Source of the DNA: Caulobacter sp.
Lineage (GTDB): Bacteria > Pseudomonadota > Alphaproteobacteria > Caulobacterales > Caulobacteraceae
Reading direction: 5' to 3'
Assembly (NCBI RefSeq): GCF_017744445.1
Contig: NZ_JAGIBH010000169.1
Location: 1-64,000, forward strand
Length of the DNA: 64,000 nt
Below are positions 17,208 to 25,528 of this stretch, piece after piece. The translations under genes and the position numbers were made by a program. Under the pieces are notes generated by a model. The model saw only the letters and a list, made by a program, of their open reading frames with translations. It was not told the origin of the DNA and did no database searches. Every line of letters starts with the position of its first letter. Position 1 is the first letter of the stretch.

Positions 17208-18349
17208 CCAACCGCAATTTGCTCATGGCCGGCGCGGCCATCGCCCTGGTCGCCACCGCTGGCCTGGGCTTTGGCCTGGGTCGCCTGACCGACAAGGCCC
17301 CCGCCGCTGCTGAGGGCCACGCCGAGGAAGAGCCCCCTCACGAGGACGGCTTCGTCGCCCTGTCCGCAATCGACGCCGCCAAGGCCGGCGTGCTGACCAC
17401 CACGGTCGGACGCGGCGGCGGCTCCGAGCTCGTCCTGCCCGGCCGCGTGGCCCTGGCCGCCAACGCCTCGGCCGCCCTGGGCGCGTCGGTGTCGGGCACG
17501 GTCGAGCGCGTCCACGTCGCCGCTGGTGACCGCGTGACCGTCGGCGCGGCCATCGCCACCCTGCGCAGCGCGGAGGGCGCCGGCGCACGGGCCAGTGTCG
17601 ACGCCGCAGCGGCTGGGGCCCGCGCGGCTCAAGCCGCCGCGGCCCGCGATCGTCGCCTGTTCGAAGCCGGCGTCGTTGCTCGCCAGGACTGGGAAGCCAG
17701 CCAGGCCAATGCCGACAAGGCCCAGGCCGAACTGCGCGCCGCCCGCGCCCAGGTCGCGGCCCAAGGCGGCCCCAGCGCCGGCGGCGTCGCCACCCTGCGC
17801 GCGCCGATCACCGGGATCGTCACCCGCATCGACACCCGCGTCGGCGGCTTCCTGACCCAAGGCGGCCTGGTCGCCGAGATCGCCGATCAGAGCCAGGTCG
17901 AATACGTCTTCGACGCCCCGCCCGCCTCGGCCGGCGCGATCAAGGTCGGCGACGCCGTGCTGGTCCAGCGGCCCGAGGGCGGCGAGGCCGGCGCGCGCAT
18001 CGTCGCCGTCGCTCCCAGCGCCCTGGGCGCCGGCGCGGCCGTGGTCCGCGCCAGGCCCATGGCCCCTGCGCCGCAGATCGGCTCGATCGTCTCGGCCCGG
18101 GTGATCCTGGCCAAGGGCGCCGGCGGCCTGACCGTACCCGCCGACGCCGTCCAGACCCTCGAAGGCCGCACCGTGGTGTTCGTCGCTGAGCCCAAGGGCT
18201 TCCGCGCCGCGCCCGTCGTCACTGGCCGCACCGCCGCCGGTTCGGTCGAGATCCTGAAAGGCCTGAGCGGCGGCGAGACCATCGCCGGCAAGGGCGCCTT
18301 CCGCCTGAAGGCCGAGCTGGGCAAGGGCGAAGCGGGGCACGAGGACTGA
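17204..18349 (+). CDS. czcB: Periplasmic adaptor of heavy-metal RND efflux system (CzcB family)
   Basis: A 381-residue membrane fusion protein linking the inner-membrane pump to the outer channel. It has an N-terminal membrane anchor or signal (residues 6-28), a short His/Glu-rich stretch (AEGHAEEEPPHED, about 38-50) that could bind metal, a lipoyl half-motif (GASVSGTVERVHVAAGDRV), an alpha-helical hairpin (about 130-190), the second lipoyl half (TLRAPITGIVTRID), and a beta-barrel and membrane-proximal part (GLTVPADAVQTLEGRTVVFV). Its start overlaps czcC (ATGA), and its stop is 2 bases before czcA. Confidence 0.93.
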   Translation: MTNRNLLMAGAAIALVATAGLGFGLGRLTDKAPAAAEGHAEEEPPHEDGFVALSAIDAAKAGVLTTTVGRGGGSELVLPGRVALAANASAALGASVSGTVERVHVAAGDRVTVGAAIATLRSAEGAGARASVDAAAAGARAAQAAAARDRRLFEAGVVARQDWEASQANADKAQAELRAARAQVAAQGGPSAGGVATLRAPITGIVTRIDTRVGGFLTQGGLVAEIADQSQVEYVFDAPPASAGAIKVGDAVLVQRPEGGEAGARIVAVAPSALGAGAAVVRARPMAPAPQIGSIVSARVILAKGAGGLTVPADAVQTLEGRTVVFVAEPKGFRAAPVVTGRTAAGSVEILKGLSGGETIAGKGAFRLKAELGKGEAGHED

Positions 18350-18351
18350 TC

Positions 18352-21300
18352 ATGCTCAATCGCCTCATCGACCTTTCGGTCCGCTTCCGGTGGATCGTCG
18401 TGCTGCTGGCCGTGGCGCTGTTCGCGTTCGGCCTGCAGCAGCTGTCGCGTCTGCCCATCGACGCCGTGCCCGACATCACCAACCGCCAGGTGCAGATCAA
18501 CACCGTCGCGCCCGCCCTCGGCCCCGAGGAGGTCGAGCGCCAGGTCACCTTCCCGCTGGAGACCGCGCTGGCCGGCACGCCGGGCCTGGTCGAGACCCGC
18601 TCGCTGTCGCGGCACGGCTTCTCGCAGATCACCGCCGTGTTCACCGAGGAGACCGACCTCTATTTCGCCCGCACCCTGGTCAATGAGCGGCTGCAAGCCG
18701 CCCGCGCCAGCCTGCCCGACGGCCTGGAGCCCGGCATGGGTCCGCCGATCACCGGCCTCGGCGAGGTCTATATCTGGACTGTCGAGTTCAAGGGCGCGGC
18801 CGCCCGTACGGGCGCTGCCTATGTCACGCCCGAGGGCGAGACCCTGCGGACCGACGTCGAGAAGGCCACCTATCTGCGCACGGTCCAAGACTGGATCGTG
18901 GCCCCGCAGTTGAAGACCCTGGACGGCGTGGCCGGCGTCGACGTGCTGGGCGGCTACGTCAAGGAGTACGCCGTCCATCCCGACCCGGCTAAGCTGGCGG
19001 CGCGCGGCATCAGCCTGCCACAGCTGGTCGAGGCGCTGGAGCACGCCAACCGCATAGCCGGGGCCGGCTATGTCCAGCGCGGCGGCGAGGCCTATATCGT
19101 CCGCACCGACGCCCGCGTGAAAAGCCTGACCGAGCTGGCCGACACGCCGATCGGCCGCCGCAACGGCGCCGTGGTCAAGGTCTCGGACGTGGCCACCGTC
19201 GCCCTGGGCCACGCCCCGCGCCTGGGCTCGGCCAGCGAGAACGGCCGCGAGGTGGTGATCGGCACGGCCCTGATGCTGGTCGGCGAGAACAGCCGCACCG
19301 TCGCAGCGCGGGTCGACGAACGCCTCAAGGCCATCGCGCCCAGCCTGCCGCCGGAAGTGATCATCAAGCCGGTGCTGGACCGCACGCGCCTGGTCGACGC
19401 CACCATCCGCACGGTCGAGCACAACCTGACGGTCGGGGCCCTGCTGGTCATCGCGGTGCTGTTCTTCGCGCTCGGCAACTTCCGCGCCGCCCTGATCACG
19501 GCCCTGGTCATTCCGCTGTCATTCCTGATCGCCGCCATCGCCATGCGCAGGTTCGGAATCAGCGGCAACCTGATGAGCCTGGGGGCGCTGGACTTCGGCC
19601 TGATCGTCGACGGGGCCGTGGTGGTGATCGAGAACACGCTCGGGCGCCTGGCCTTGCGTCGCCAAGCCGAGGGCCGCGACCTGACCGCCGGCGAGCGCCT
19701 GTCGGTCGCGGTCGAGGCCGCCAAGGAGATGGCCCGCCCCGCCGCCTTCGGCCAGGCGATCATCCTCTTGGTCTACGCCCCGCTGCTGACCTTCGAGGGC
19801 GTCGAGGGCAAGATGTTCACGCCGATGGCCGCCACGGTGATGTTCGCCCTGGCCGGCGCCTTCGTGCTGTCCCTGACCCTGGTCCCGGCCCTGACCGCTC
19901 TGGCGGTGCGCGAGCCCAAGGGCCACGGCGAGACCAAGGCGATGGCCGTGGTTCGCACGCGCTTCGAACCGGTGCTGCGCGCCGCCGTCGCCCGTCCCCG
20001 AGCGGTGGCTGGCGGCGCGGTGCTGGCCCTGGTGCTGGGCGTCGTCGCCTTCTTCGCCCTGGGCCGTGAATTCGCCCCGACGCTGGACGAAGGCGACCTG
20101 CTGGTCCAGGCCAGCCGTGTGCCCTCGATCTCGCTGGAAGAGAGCCAGGCCATGCAGTTCGAGGTCGAGAAGGTGCTCTCGGCTCAGCCTGAGGTCGCCC
20201 TGGTCTTCACCCGCACCGGCACGGCCGAGATCGCCTCGGACCCGATGCCGCCCAGCGCCTCGGACACCTTCGTGATCCTGAAGCCGCGCAAGGATTGGCC
20301 GGATCCGAGTCTATCCAAGGCCGAACTGGTCGAACGGATGGAGGGCGATCTCTCCAAGCTGATCGGCAACGCCTATGAGTTCACCCAGCCGATCCAGATG
20401 CGCTTCAACGAGCTGATCGCCGGCGTGCGTTCAGACGTGGCGGTCAAGGTCTATGGCGACGACTTCGCCGCCATGAGCCGGACCGCCGACCAGGTCGCCG
20501 CCACCCTGCGCAAGGTCCCTGGCGCGGCGGACGTGAAGGTCGAGCAGATCTCGGGCCAGCCGACCATTACCGCCAGCGTCGACCGCACGGCGGCGGCGGC
20601 CTTGGGCGTCCACGCCAGCGACGCCGCCGACGCCCTGGAGATCGGCTTGGGCGGGCGCGAGGCCGGGCACATCCTGGAGGGCGATCGTCGCTTCGACGTG
20701 GTCGTGCGCCTGGACGACGCCAAGCGCGCCGATCCGGCCGCCATGGGCCAGTTGCCCGTGGTGTCGGAGAGCGAAGGCGGCAGCGCCGTGCCGCTGTCCA
20801 GCATCGCCCGCTTCGACACCGCCGAGGGTCCCAACCAGGTCAGCCGCGAGAACGGCAAGCGCCGCATCGTGGTGCAGGCCAATGTACGGGGTCGCGACCT
20901 GGGCGGCTTCGTCAAGGACGCGCAGGCCGCCGTGGCGCGGGACGTCCGGCCAACGCCCGGCTCATGGCTGGACTGGGGCGGGCAGTTCGAGAACCTGGAG
21001 CGGGCCAGCGCGCGGTTGGCGATCATCGTGCCCGTGGTGTTCCTGGTGATCGCGGTACTGCTGTTCTTCGCCCTGGGCTCGGCGACGGAGGCGGCGCTGG
21101 TTTTCGCCTGCGTGCCCCTGGCCTTGGTCGGCGGAGCGCTGGCGCTGCTGCTGCGGGGGATGCCGTTCTCGATCTCGGCGGCCGTCGGCCTCATCGCCGT
21201 GTCGGGCGTGGCCACCCTGAACGGCCTGGTGCTCATGCAGAGCATCAAGCAACGCATTGAGGGCGAGACCGACCTCGCCGCCGCCGTCATCGACGGCACG

Positions 21301-21510
21301 GTCGGCCGCCTGCGGGCAGTGCTGACGACGGCGCTGGTGGCGATCCTGGGCTTCATCCCGATGGCCCTGGCGATCGGGCCGGGCGCGGAGGTGCAGAAGC
21401 CGCTGGCGACGGTGGTGGTCGGCGGCCTGCTGACCTCCACCGTGCTCACGTTGCTGGTGCTGCCCAGCTTCTATGTGTGGCTGGGCAGGCGCCGGGACGT
21501 CAGGCCTTAG
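18352..21510 (+). CDS. czcA: Heavy-metal RND proton antiporter (CzcA family)
   Basis: A 1052-residue inner-membrane pump, full length for the family, with twelve expected helices. The motif DFGLIVDGAVVVIEN near residue 414 has the DFG-x3-DGA-x4-EN pattern of divalent-cation pumps (Zn/Co/Cd/Ni), unlike the pattern of Cu/Ag pumps. Other hallmarks are the start LNRLIDLSVRFRWIV, RLPIDAVPDITNRQVQINT and the repeat-2 helix block ending LVLPSFYVWLGRR. It is coupled to czcB and czcC. No regulator gene (CzcRS, MerR or ArsR type) is adjacent, so control must come from elsewhere. The end overlaps the convergent sphingolipid gene by 11 bases. Confidence 0.95.
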   Translation: MLNRLIDLSVRFRWIVVLLAVALFAFGLQQLSRLPIDAVPDITNRQVQINTVAPALGPEEVERQVTFPLETALAGTPGLVETRSLSRHGFSQITAVFTEETDLYFARTLVNERLQAARASLPDGLEPGMGPPITGLGEVYIWTVEFKGAAARTGAAYVTPEGETLRTDVEKATYLRTVQDWIVAPQLKTLDGVAGVDVLGGYVKEYAVHPDPAKLAARGISLPQLVEALEHANRIAGAGYVQRGGEAYIVRTDARVKSLTELADTPIGRRNGAVVKVSDVATVALGHAPRLGSASENGREVVIGTALMLVGENSRTVAARVDERLKAIAPSLPPEVIIKPVLDRTRLVDATIRTVEHNLTVGALLVIAVLFFALGNFRAALITALVIPLSFLIAAIAMRRFGISGNLMSLGALDFGLIVDGAVVVIENTLGRLALRRQAEGRDLTAGERLSVAVEAAKEMARPAAFGQAIILLVYAPLLTFEGVEGKMFTPMAATVMFALAGAFVLSLTLVPALTALAVREPKGHGETKAMAVVRTRFEPVLRAAVARPRAVAGGAVLALVLGVVAFFALGREFAPTLDEGDLLVQASRVPSISLEESQAMQFEVEKVLSAQPEVALVFTRTGTAEIASDPMPPSASDTFVILKPRKDWPDPSLSKAELVERMEGDLSKLIGNAYEFTQPIQMRFNELIAGVRSDVAVKVYGDDFAAMSRTADQVAATLRKVPGAADVKVEQISGQPTITASVDRTAAAALGVHASDAADALEIGLGGREAGHILEGDRRFDVVVRLDDAKRADPAAMGQLPVVSESEGGSAVPLSSIARFDTAEGPNQVSRENGKRRIVVQANVRGRDLGGFVKDAQAAVARDVRPTPGSWLDWGGQFENLERASARLAIIVPVVFLVIAVLLFFALGSATEAALVFACVPLALVGGALALLLRGMPFSISAAVGLIAVSGVATLNGLVLMQSIKQRIEGETDLAAAVIDGTVGRLRAVLTTALVAILGFIPMALAIGPGAEVQKPLATVVVGGLLTSTVLTLLVLPSFYVWLGRRRDVRP

Positions 21511-22723
21511 CGGCCCGACGCAGGTCTTCCTGGGGCAGGACGCCGTACTCCCGCCCTAGGCTGATCAGCTGTTCGGCCAGGCCGTCCAGCTGAGCCTCGG
21601 AATGGGCGGCCGAGATGGCGCAGCGCAGCAGGCTCTCGCCCGAGGGCGTGGCTGGCGGCAGGCCGACATTGACGTAGTAGCCGCGGTCCAGCAGCGCCCG
21701 CCACATGGCCAGGGTCGTCAGCTCGGAGTCGAGGCACACCGCCACGATCGGGCTGGCGATCGAGCCCAGCTGGAAGCCGGCGTCGGCCAGGGCGCCGTAG
21801 AAGCGGTTGACGTTGTTCCACAGCTTCTCGCGCAGCTGCGGACGCTCGCGGACGGCGGCCAGGGCGGCGCGCACCGAGGCCACGGTGGCCGGCGGCAGCG
21901 AGGCGGTGAACATGTAGGGGCGGCAGGCCACGCGCAGGATGTCGAACTGCTCGAGGTTGGAGACGCAGTAGCCGCCGACCGCGCCCAGGCTCTTGGAGAA
22001 GGTGCCGACGATGAAGTCGACATTGTCCAGCACGCCGACGGCCTCGGCCAGGCCGCAGCCGCGCTCGCCCAGCACGCCCATCGAGTGGGCCTCGTCGACC
22101 AGGATGTAGGCGCCGTAGCGACGGGCGACCTCGACCATCTCCTTCAGCGGAGCCATGTCGCCCAGCATCGAATAGATGCCCTCGACCACCACCAGCTTGG
22201 TGCCGGGCTCGTCCTTCACGCGGCGCAGGCGCGCCTCCAGGCTGGCCGGGTCGTTGTGCTTGAAGCGGATGGCGCTGGCTTGCGTCTGCTTGCAGGCGTC
22301 GTAGATCGAGGCGTGGCTGTCGGCGTCCAGCAGCAGGAAGTCGCCGGCCCCGACCAGGGTCGAGATCACGCCGAGGTTGGCCTGGTAGCCGGTCGAGAAG
22401 ACCATGGCGTGGGCCATGCCGTGGAAGTCGGCGATCTCGCGCTCCAGCGCCACGTGCTCGGAGAACGAGCCGTTGGCGATCCGCGAACCGCAGGTACCGG
22501 TACCCTCGCGGCGCACGGCTTCGACGGCGGCGTCGATACACGCCGGATCATAGGCCAGGCCCAGATAGTTGTGCGTGCCGACGGTCACGGTTTTTCGCCC
22601 GTTGATCTCGGCCTCGGTGGCGGACAGCAGCCTGTCCATCACCACGCCGGTCGGCATTTGTCCGGACGCGCGAGCGGTTTCGTAGCGCGCCATCAGGGCG
22701 GAATGGGTGTCGAAGATGCCCAA
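21500..22723 (-). CDS. spt: Serine palmitoyltransferase-type alpha-oxoamine synthase
   Basis: A 407-residue PLP enzyme that condenses an amino acid (serine for Spt) with an acyl thioester, the first step of sphingolipid synthesis. Recognisable segments are GTHNYLGLAYDP, GTGTCGSRIANGSFSEHVALE, the aspartate-containing LVDEAHSMGVLGERG, and the Schiff-base lysine in GTFSKSLGA (Lys244). The start MGIFDTH uses a TTG at 22723 and matches the family start MGLFDKH; the next ATG (22693) would cut it short. It lies 1 base after the ACP stop, so the pair is an operon. Other AONS members (KBL, BioF, HemA) are less likely given the N-terminus and the ACP partner. Confidence 0.85.
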   Translation of the reverse strand: MGIFDTHSALMARYETARASGQMPTGVVMDRLLSATEAEINGRKTVTVGTHNYLGLAYDPACIDAAVEAVRREGTGTCGSRIANGSFSEHVALEREIADFHGMAHAMVFSTGYQANLGVISTLVGAGDFLLLDADSHASIYDACKQTQASAIRFKHNDPASLEARLRRVKDEPGTKLVVVEGIYSMLGDMAPLKEMVEVARRYGAYILVDEAHSMGVLGERGCGLAEAVGVLDNVDFIVGTFSKSLGAVGGYCVSNLEQFDILRVACRPYMFTASLPPATVASVRAALAAVRERPQLREKLWNNVNRFYGALADAGFQLGSIASPIVAVCLDSELTTLAMWRALLDRGYYVNVGLPPATPSGESLLRCAISAAHSEAQLDGLAEQLISLGREYGVLPQEDLRRAAKA

Positions 22724-22724
22724 T

Positions 22725-23036
22725 TCAGTGTTTTCCGAGTCTTGAGACGATGTAGGCGGCCAAGTCCTCGGCGGTGCGGAACTGGGCCAGTCGATTGAGT
22801 GGGACCGAGATGTCGAAGCGGTCCTCGATGTCGAGCACCGCGTTCATCACGCTCAGCGAGTCGATATGCAGGTCGGTCGTGATGTCGGTCGTCGGCGTCA
22901 CGATCTGGCCCGCGGGCGCATAGGGTTGCAGGGTCTGGAGCACGAAAGCGGCCACGGTTGCAACCACGGGATCGTCGGGCGCGAGGCCGTCAGGCGACAG
23001 GCGCGCGCAATCGCCTTCGATGACCTCGAGAGGCAT
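22725..23036 (-). CDS. Acyl carrier protein paired with serine palmitoyltransferase
   Basis: A 103-residue carrier protein, longer than housekeeping AcpP (about 78). The phosphopantetheine attachment site is in DLHIDSLSVMNAVLDIEDRFDISVP (Ser in DSL, about residue 60). A 30-residue N-terminal extension precedes the four-helix core. It directly precedes spt, which supports a role in presenting the acyl chain to Spt, as known for Caulobacter sphingolipid synthesis. The start is uncertain: ATG 23036 gives MPLEVIEG, while ATG 23096 would add 20 unlikely residues. Confidence 0.82.
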   Translation of the reverse strand: MPLEVIEGDCARLSPDGLAPDDPVVATVAAFVLQTLQPYAPAGQIVTPTTDITTDLHIDSLSVMNAVLDIEDRFDISVPLNRLAQFRTAEDLAAYIVSRLGKH

Positions 23037-23213
23037 CGAAACCGCTACGGCATGGCCGTTGTCCCCTGTCTGCGACTTGGTGATAGGCCCCCCCATCGCG
23101 CTCGCTCAGCCCCGGACGCTCCAGTTACAGAGTAGTCACATTCGCGTGGACGGCAAGCCGCACGCGGATTTCGGGCCCTCAAGACCTGTTTCGGATTGTG
23201 TGCGGAGCCTGCT

Positions 23214-23399
23214 TTAAGAGGCGCATTTGGCCTTGCCGGCCATCGCCAGCAGGCCGACCAACGAGAGGCCGAACAGGCTGCCGATGGCGCAGCCGATCAG
23301 GCCGTCGGGCAGCGGCAGGCGGTTGGCCAGCGGCAACAGGACGATGCTCAGGGAGACGGGCGCGACCGCCAGAACCACGAGTTTGCGGGGCGCTTTCAT
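23214..23399 (-). CDS. Small membrane protein of unknown function
   Basis: A 61-residue protein with two hydrophobic segments (about residues 7-22 and 31-54, the second GLIGCAIGSLFGLSLVGLLAMAG), an N-terminal basic MKAPRK and a C-terminal GKAKCAS. The ATG at 23399 has GGAGACGTCCCG upstream, a good ribosome site. No family recognised. It sits between the sphingolipid pair and the arr gene, downstream of neither. Confidence 0.6.
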   Translation of the reverse strand: MKAPRKLVVLAVAPVSLSIVLLPLANRLPLPDGLIGCAIGSLFGLSLVGLLAMAGKAKCAS

Positions 23400-23604
23400 C
23401 GGGACGTCTCCTGGGTCGGGAGGCGGAAAATGCGCCGAGTTGGCTCTTTTGCCAAACCCCCAGCCAATATCGTCGCCCCTGCCTGAAGGGGATTTGGGGC
23501 GGAAAAACCTGATTTCAAGAATTGGCGAACGGCGATTTATGCGCAGTTTGTAGCGCCCTCGACGCGGGGACCGTCGGGTCTCCATCACAGAAGGGCCGTT
23601 GACC

Positions 23605-24021
23605 ATGACCACCACCGTCACGCCGGGCGCGGAACCGTTCTATCACGGTACGAAAGCCGACCTGAACCTGGGCGACCTGATCGGCGCGGGCTACGCCTCC
23701 AACTACGGCAAGCGCAATCTGGCCAAGTTCGTCTATCTGACCGCCACGCTGGACGCGGCCATCTGGGGCGCGGAGCTCGCCCGGGGCGACGGACCGCCGC
23801 GGATCTATGTGGTCGAGCCGACCGGCCCGATCGAGGATGACCCCAACCTCACCGACCAGAAGTTTCCGGGCAATCCGACCCGCTCCTACCGCACGTCCTA
23901 TCCTCTGCGGATCGTCGGCGAGCTGACCCGCTGGACGGGGCATTCGCCCGAGCAGCTGCAGGCGATGCGCGACCGCCTGGCGGAACTAGATCGCCAGGGC
24001 GTCGAGGCCATTGAAGACTGA
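23605..24021 (+). CDS. arr: NAD+-rifampin ADP-ribosyltransferase
   Basis: A 138-residue enzyme that inactivates rifamycins by ADP-ribosylating the ansa-bridge hydroxyl. Typical Arr segments are EPFYHGTKADLNLGDLI (His/Gly/Thr near residues 12-15), YLTATLDAAIWGAELA, PRIYVVEPTGPIEDDPNLTDQKFPGNPTRSY split over residues 65-100, and the end region PLRIVGELTRW. Length matches chromosomal Arr proteins. The ATG at 23605 was preferred to the TTG at 23599. It is monocistronic, flanked downstream by a palindromic repeat and the nusG terminator. It is encoded in the same cluster as its antibiotic's target rpoB. Confidence 0.93.
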   Translation: MTTTVTPGAEPFYHGTKADLNLGDLIGAGYASNYGKRNLAKFVYLTATLDAAIWGAELARGDGPPRIYVVEPTGPIEDDPNLTDQKFPGNPTRSYRTSYPLRIVGELTRWTGHSPEQLQAMRDRLAELDRQGVEAIED

Positions 24022-24032
24022 CATCCCCCGCT

Positions 24033-24132
24033 CGTCATCCCGGGCGGCGCAGCCGACCCGGGACCCAGGAGCCAAGCGCAATGCGGCCGCCGCTGGGTCC
24101 CGGCTCTCCGCTTCGCTGCGGCCGGGATGACG
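24033..24132. repeat. Palindromic intergenic repeat, GTCATCCCGG family, copy 1
   Basis: A 100-base nested palindrome: CGTCATCCCGG (24033-24043) matches the reverse complement at 24122-24132, and inner arms GGGACCCAG (24060-24068) and CTGGGTCCC (24093-24101) pair. A second copy with the same outer arms is at 54492-54593. It looks like a REP/BIME-type element in the arr-nusG convergent gap. Confidence 0.85.
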
Positions 24133-24158
24133 ACGAAGGGAGGCAGGCCCCGAACAGC

Positions 24159-24191
24159 AAAAAGCCCCGCGCCTTGCGACGCGGGGCTTTT
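24159..24191 (-). terminator. Rho-independent terminator of nusG (bidirectional)
   Basis: AAAAGCCCCGCG and CGCGGGGCTTTT form a perfect stem around CCTTGCGA, with A/T runs on both sides. On the minus strand it ends secE-nusG, which explains how rplK can be detached; it could also end arr on the plus strand. Confidence 0.88.
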
Positions 24192-24217
24192 CAGAAGCTT
24201 GCGATCGAACCGCCGAG

Positions 24218-24775
24218 TTAGGCGATCTTCTCGACCTGATTGTATTCCAGCTCCACCGGGGTGGCGCGGCCGAAGATCGAGACGGTGACGCGCAGGCGGG
24301 CCTTTTCCTCGTCGACATATTCGACCGAGCCGTTGAAGCTGGCGAACGGGCCGTCCGTGACGCGGACATTCTCGCCGACTTCGTACAGCACCACGGCCTT
24401 CGGGGCGGTGACGCCTTCCTCGATCGCGCCGACGATGCGCTGGACTTCCTTTTCGGAGACCGGCATCGGCTTGGAGCCGCTGCCCAGGAAGCCCGTGACC
24501 TTCGGGGTGTTCTTGATCAGGTGGTAGGCTTCGTCCGAGAGGTTCATCTTCACCAGGACGTAGCCCGGGAAGAACTTGCGCTCGGCATTGACCTTACGGC
24601 CGCGGCGGATCTCGACGACCTCTTCGGTCGGCACGAGGATCTCGGAGAAATTCTCTTCCAGGCCTTGGTTCTTGGCCTGCTCGCGGATGCTCTCGGCCAC
24701 CTTCTTCTCGAAGTTCGAGTAGGCGTGGACGATGTACCACTTGTGGTTCGGGTTCGAGGCGGTTTCGGTGCTCAT
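24218..24775 (-). CDS. nusG: Transcription termination/antitermination factor NusG
   Basis: A 185-residue RNA polymerase-binding factor. The NGN domain starts HKWYIVHAYSNFEKKVAESI, with FFPGYVLVKMNLSDEAYHLIKNTPKV in the middle. The C-terminal KOW domain is VRVTDGPFASFNGSVEYVDEEKARLRV. It follows secE by 9 bases, the conserved pair, and is followed by a terminator rather than rplK. Confidence 0.98.
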   Translation of the reverse strand: MSTETASNPNHKWYIVHAYSNFEKKVAESIREQAKNQGLEENFSEILVPTEEVVEIRRGRKVNAERKFFPGYVLVKMNLSDEAYHLIKNTPKVTGFLGSGSKPMPVSEKEVQRIVGAIEEGVTAPKAVVLYEVGENVRVTDGPFASFNGSVEYVDEEKARLRVTVSIFGRATPVELEYNQVEKIA

Positions 24776-24784
24776 CGCTCTATC

Positions 24785-25108
24785 TTATCCCGCGGTCGCC
24801 AGCTTCAGCAGCTGATTCATGGCCAGGCCCAGGCCGCCATCGACGGCCATGAAGAACAGCGACGCCATGACCACCATGATGAAGACCATCACCGAGGTGA
24901 TCCAGGTCTCCTTGCGGGTGGTCCAGGTGATCTTGCGGGCTTCGGCGCGAACTTCGCGGAAGAATTGCACCGGGCTGGTGCGCTTCTTCGGGGCGGCGGG
25001 AGCGGCGGCGGCCGTCGTCGCGCCAGCGCTCGCAGGTGCCATCGCCGCGGCCGTCTTCGCGGCGCGGTTCTTGATCGCGGACGGGCTGGATCCCGGTTTC
25101 CTGGCCAT
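24785..25108 (-). CDS. secE: Preprotein translocase subunit SecE
   Basis: A 107-residue inner-membrane protein of the SecYEG channel. The N-terminal 45 residues are an alanine/lysine-rich extension. The conserved core is PVQFFREVRAEARKITWTTRKETW followed by one membrane helix (SVMVFIMVVMASLFFMAVDGG). It lies between tRNA-Trp and nusG, a common bacterial arrangement. Confidence 0.97.
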   Translation of the reverse strand: MARKPGSSPSAIKNRAAKTAAAMAPASAGATTAAAAPAAPKKRTSPVQFFREVRAEARKITWTTRKETWITSVMVFIMVVMASLFFMAVDGGLGLAMNQLLKLATAG

Positions 25109-25204
25109 GCTCTAGAGGCTCACGACTTTCTCAAAACCATCGGATCGCGAGCGATCCGGCGGCAAATGCGACCGGCCAAATGGCGGCCTGTCGGAAACAT
25201 ATAG

Positions 25205-25280
25205 TGGCAGGAGTGGGGGGACTCGAACCCACGACTTTCGGTTTTGGAGACCGACGCTCTACCAGCTGAGCTACACTCCT
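25205..25280 (-). tRNA. trnW: tRNA-Trp (anticodon CCA)
   Basis: A 76-base cloverleaf on the minus strand. The acceptor arm AGGAGTG pairs with CACTCCT, the D arm is GCTC..GAGC, the anticodon loop is CTCCAAA with anticodon CCA, and the T arm is GTGGG-TTCGAGT-CCCCC. The discriminator G and an encoded CCA tail are present. It is the first element of the tRNA-Trp, secE, nusG unit. Confidence 0.97.
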
Positions 25281-25528
25281 GCATTCCGACCGCCCTTTCG
25301 GGCTGACGGACATCCAGAGACAGACAGCGCGCCGGAAGGCTCAAGGCCTCGGCGCGCCATGTTCTGTCGCCAGAGCCGCGCCATTTAGCAGGGTCGCATG
25401 CGGCGAGCAAGCGCGGCGGAACGGTTTGACGGCTTTAGGCGCCCACAACCCCGCCGTTCGGGGCTTCGAACAGCGCGGAACGGGCCGGTTTTGGGGATCG
25501 GAAGACCCGGCCACGGCGTTATTTCGCC

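Noticed and set aside
17887..19422. A 511-codon antisense frame across czcB and czcA
   Set aside because: It is a histidine/glycine/alanine-rich shadow of the efflux genes without recognisable motifs.
25281..25528. A further RNA gene upstream of tRNA-Trp
   Set aside because: The region has no second cloverleaf and no clear stable structure, only GC-rich promoter-like DNA.
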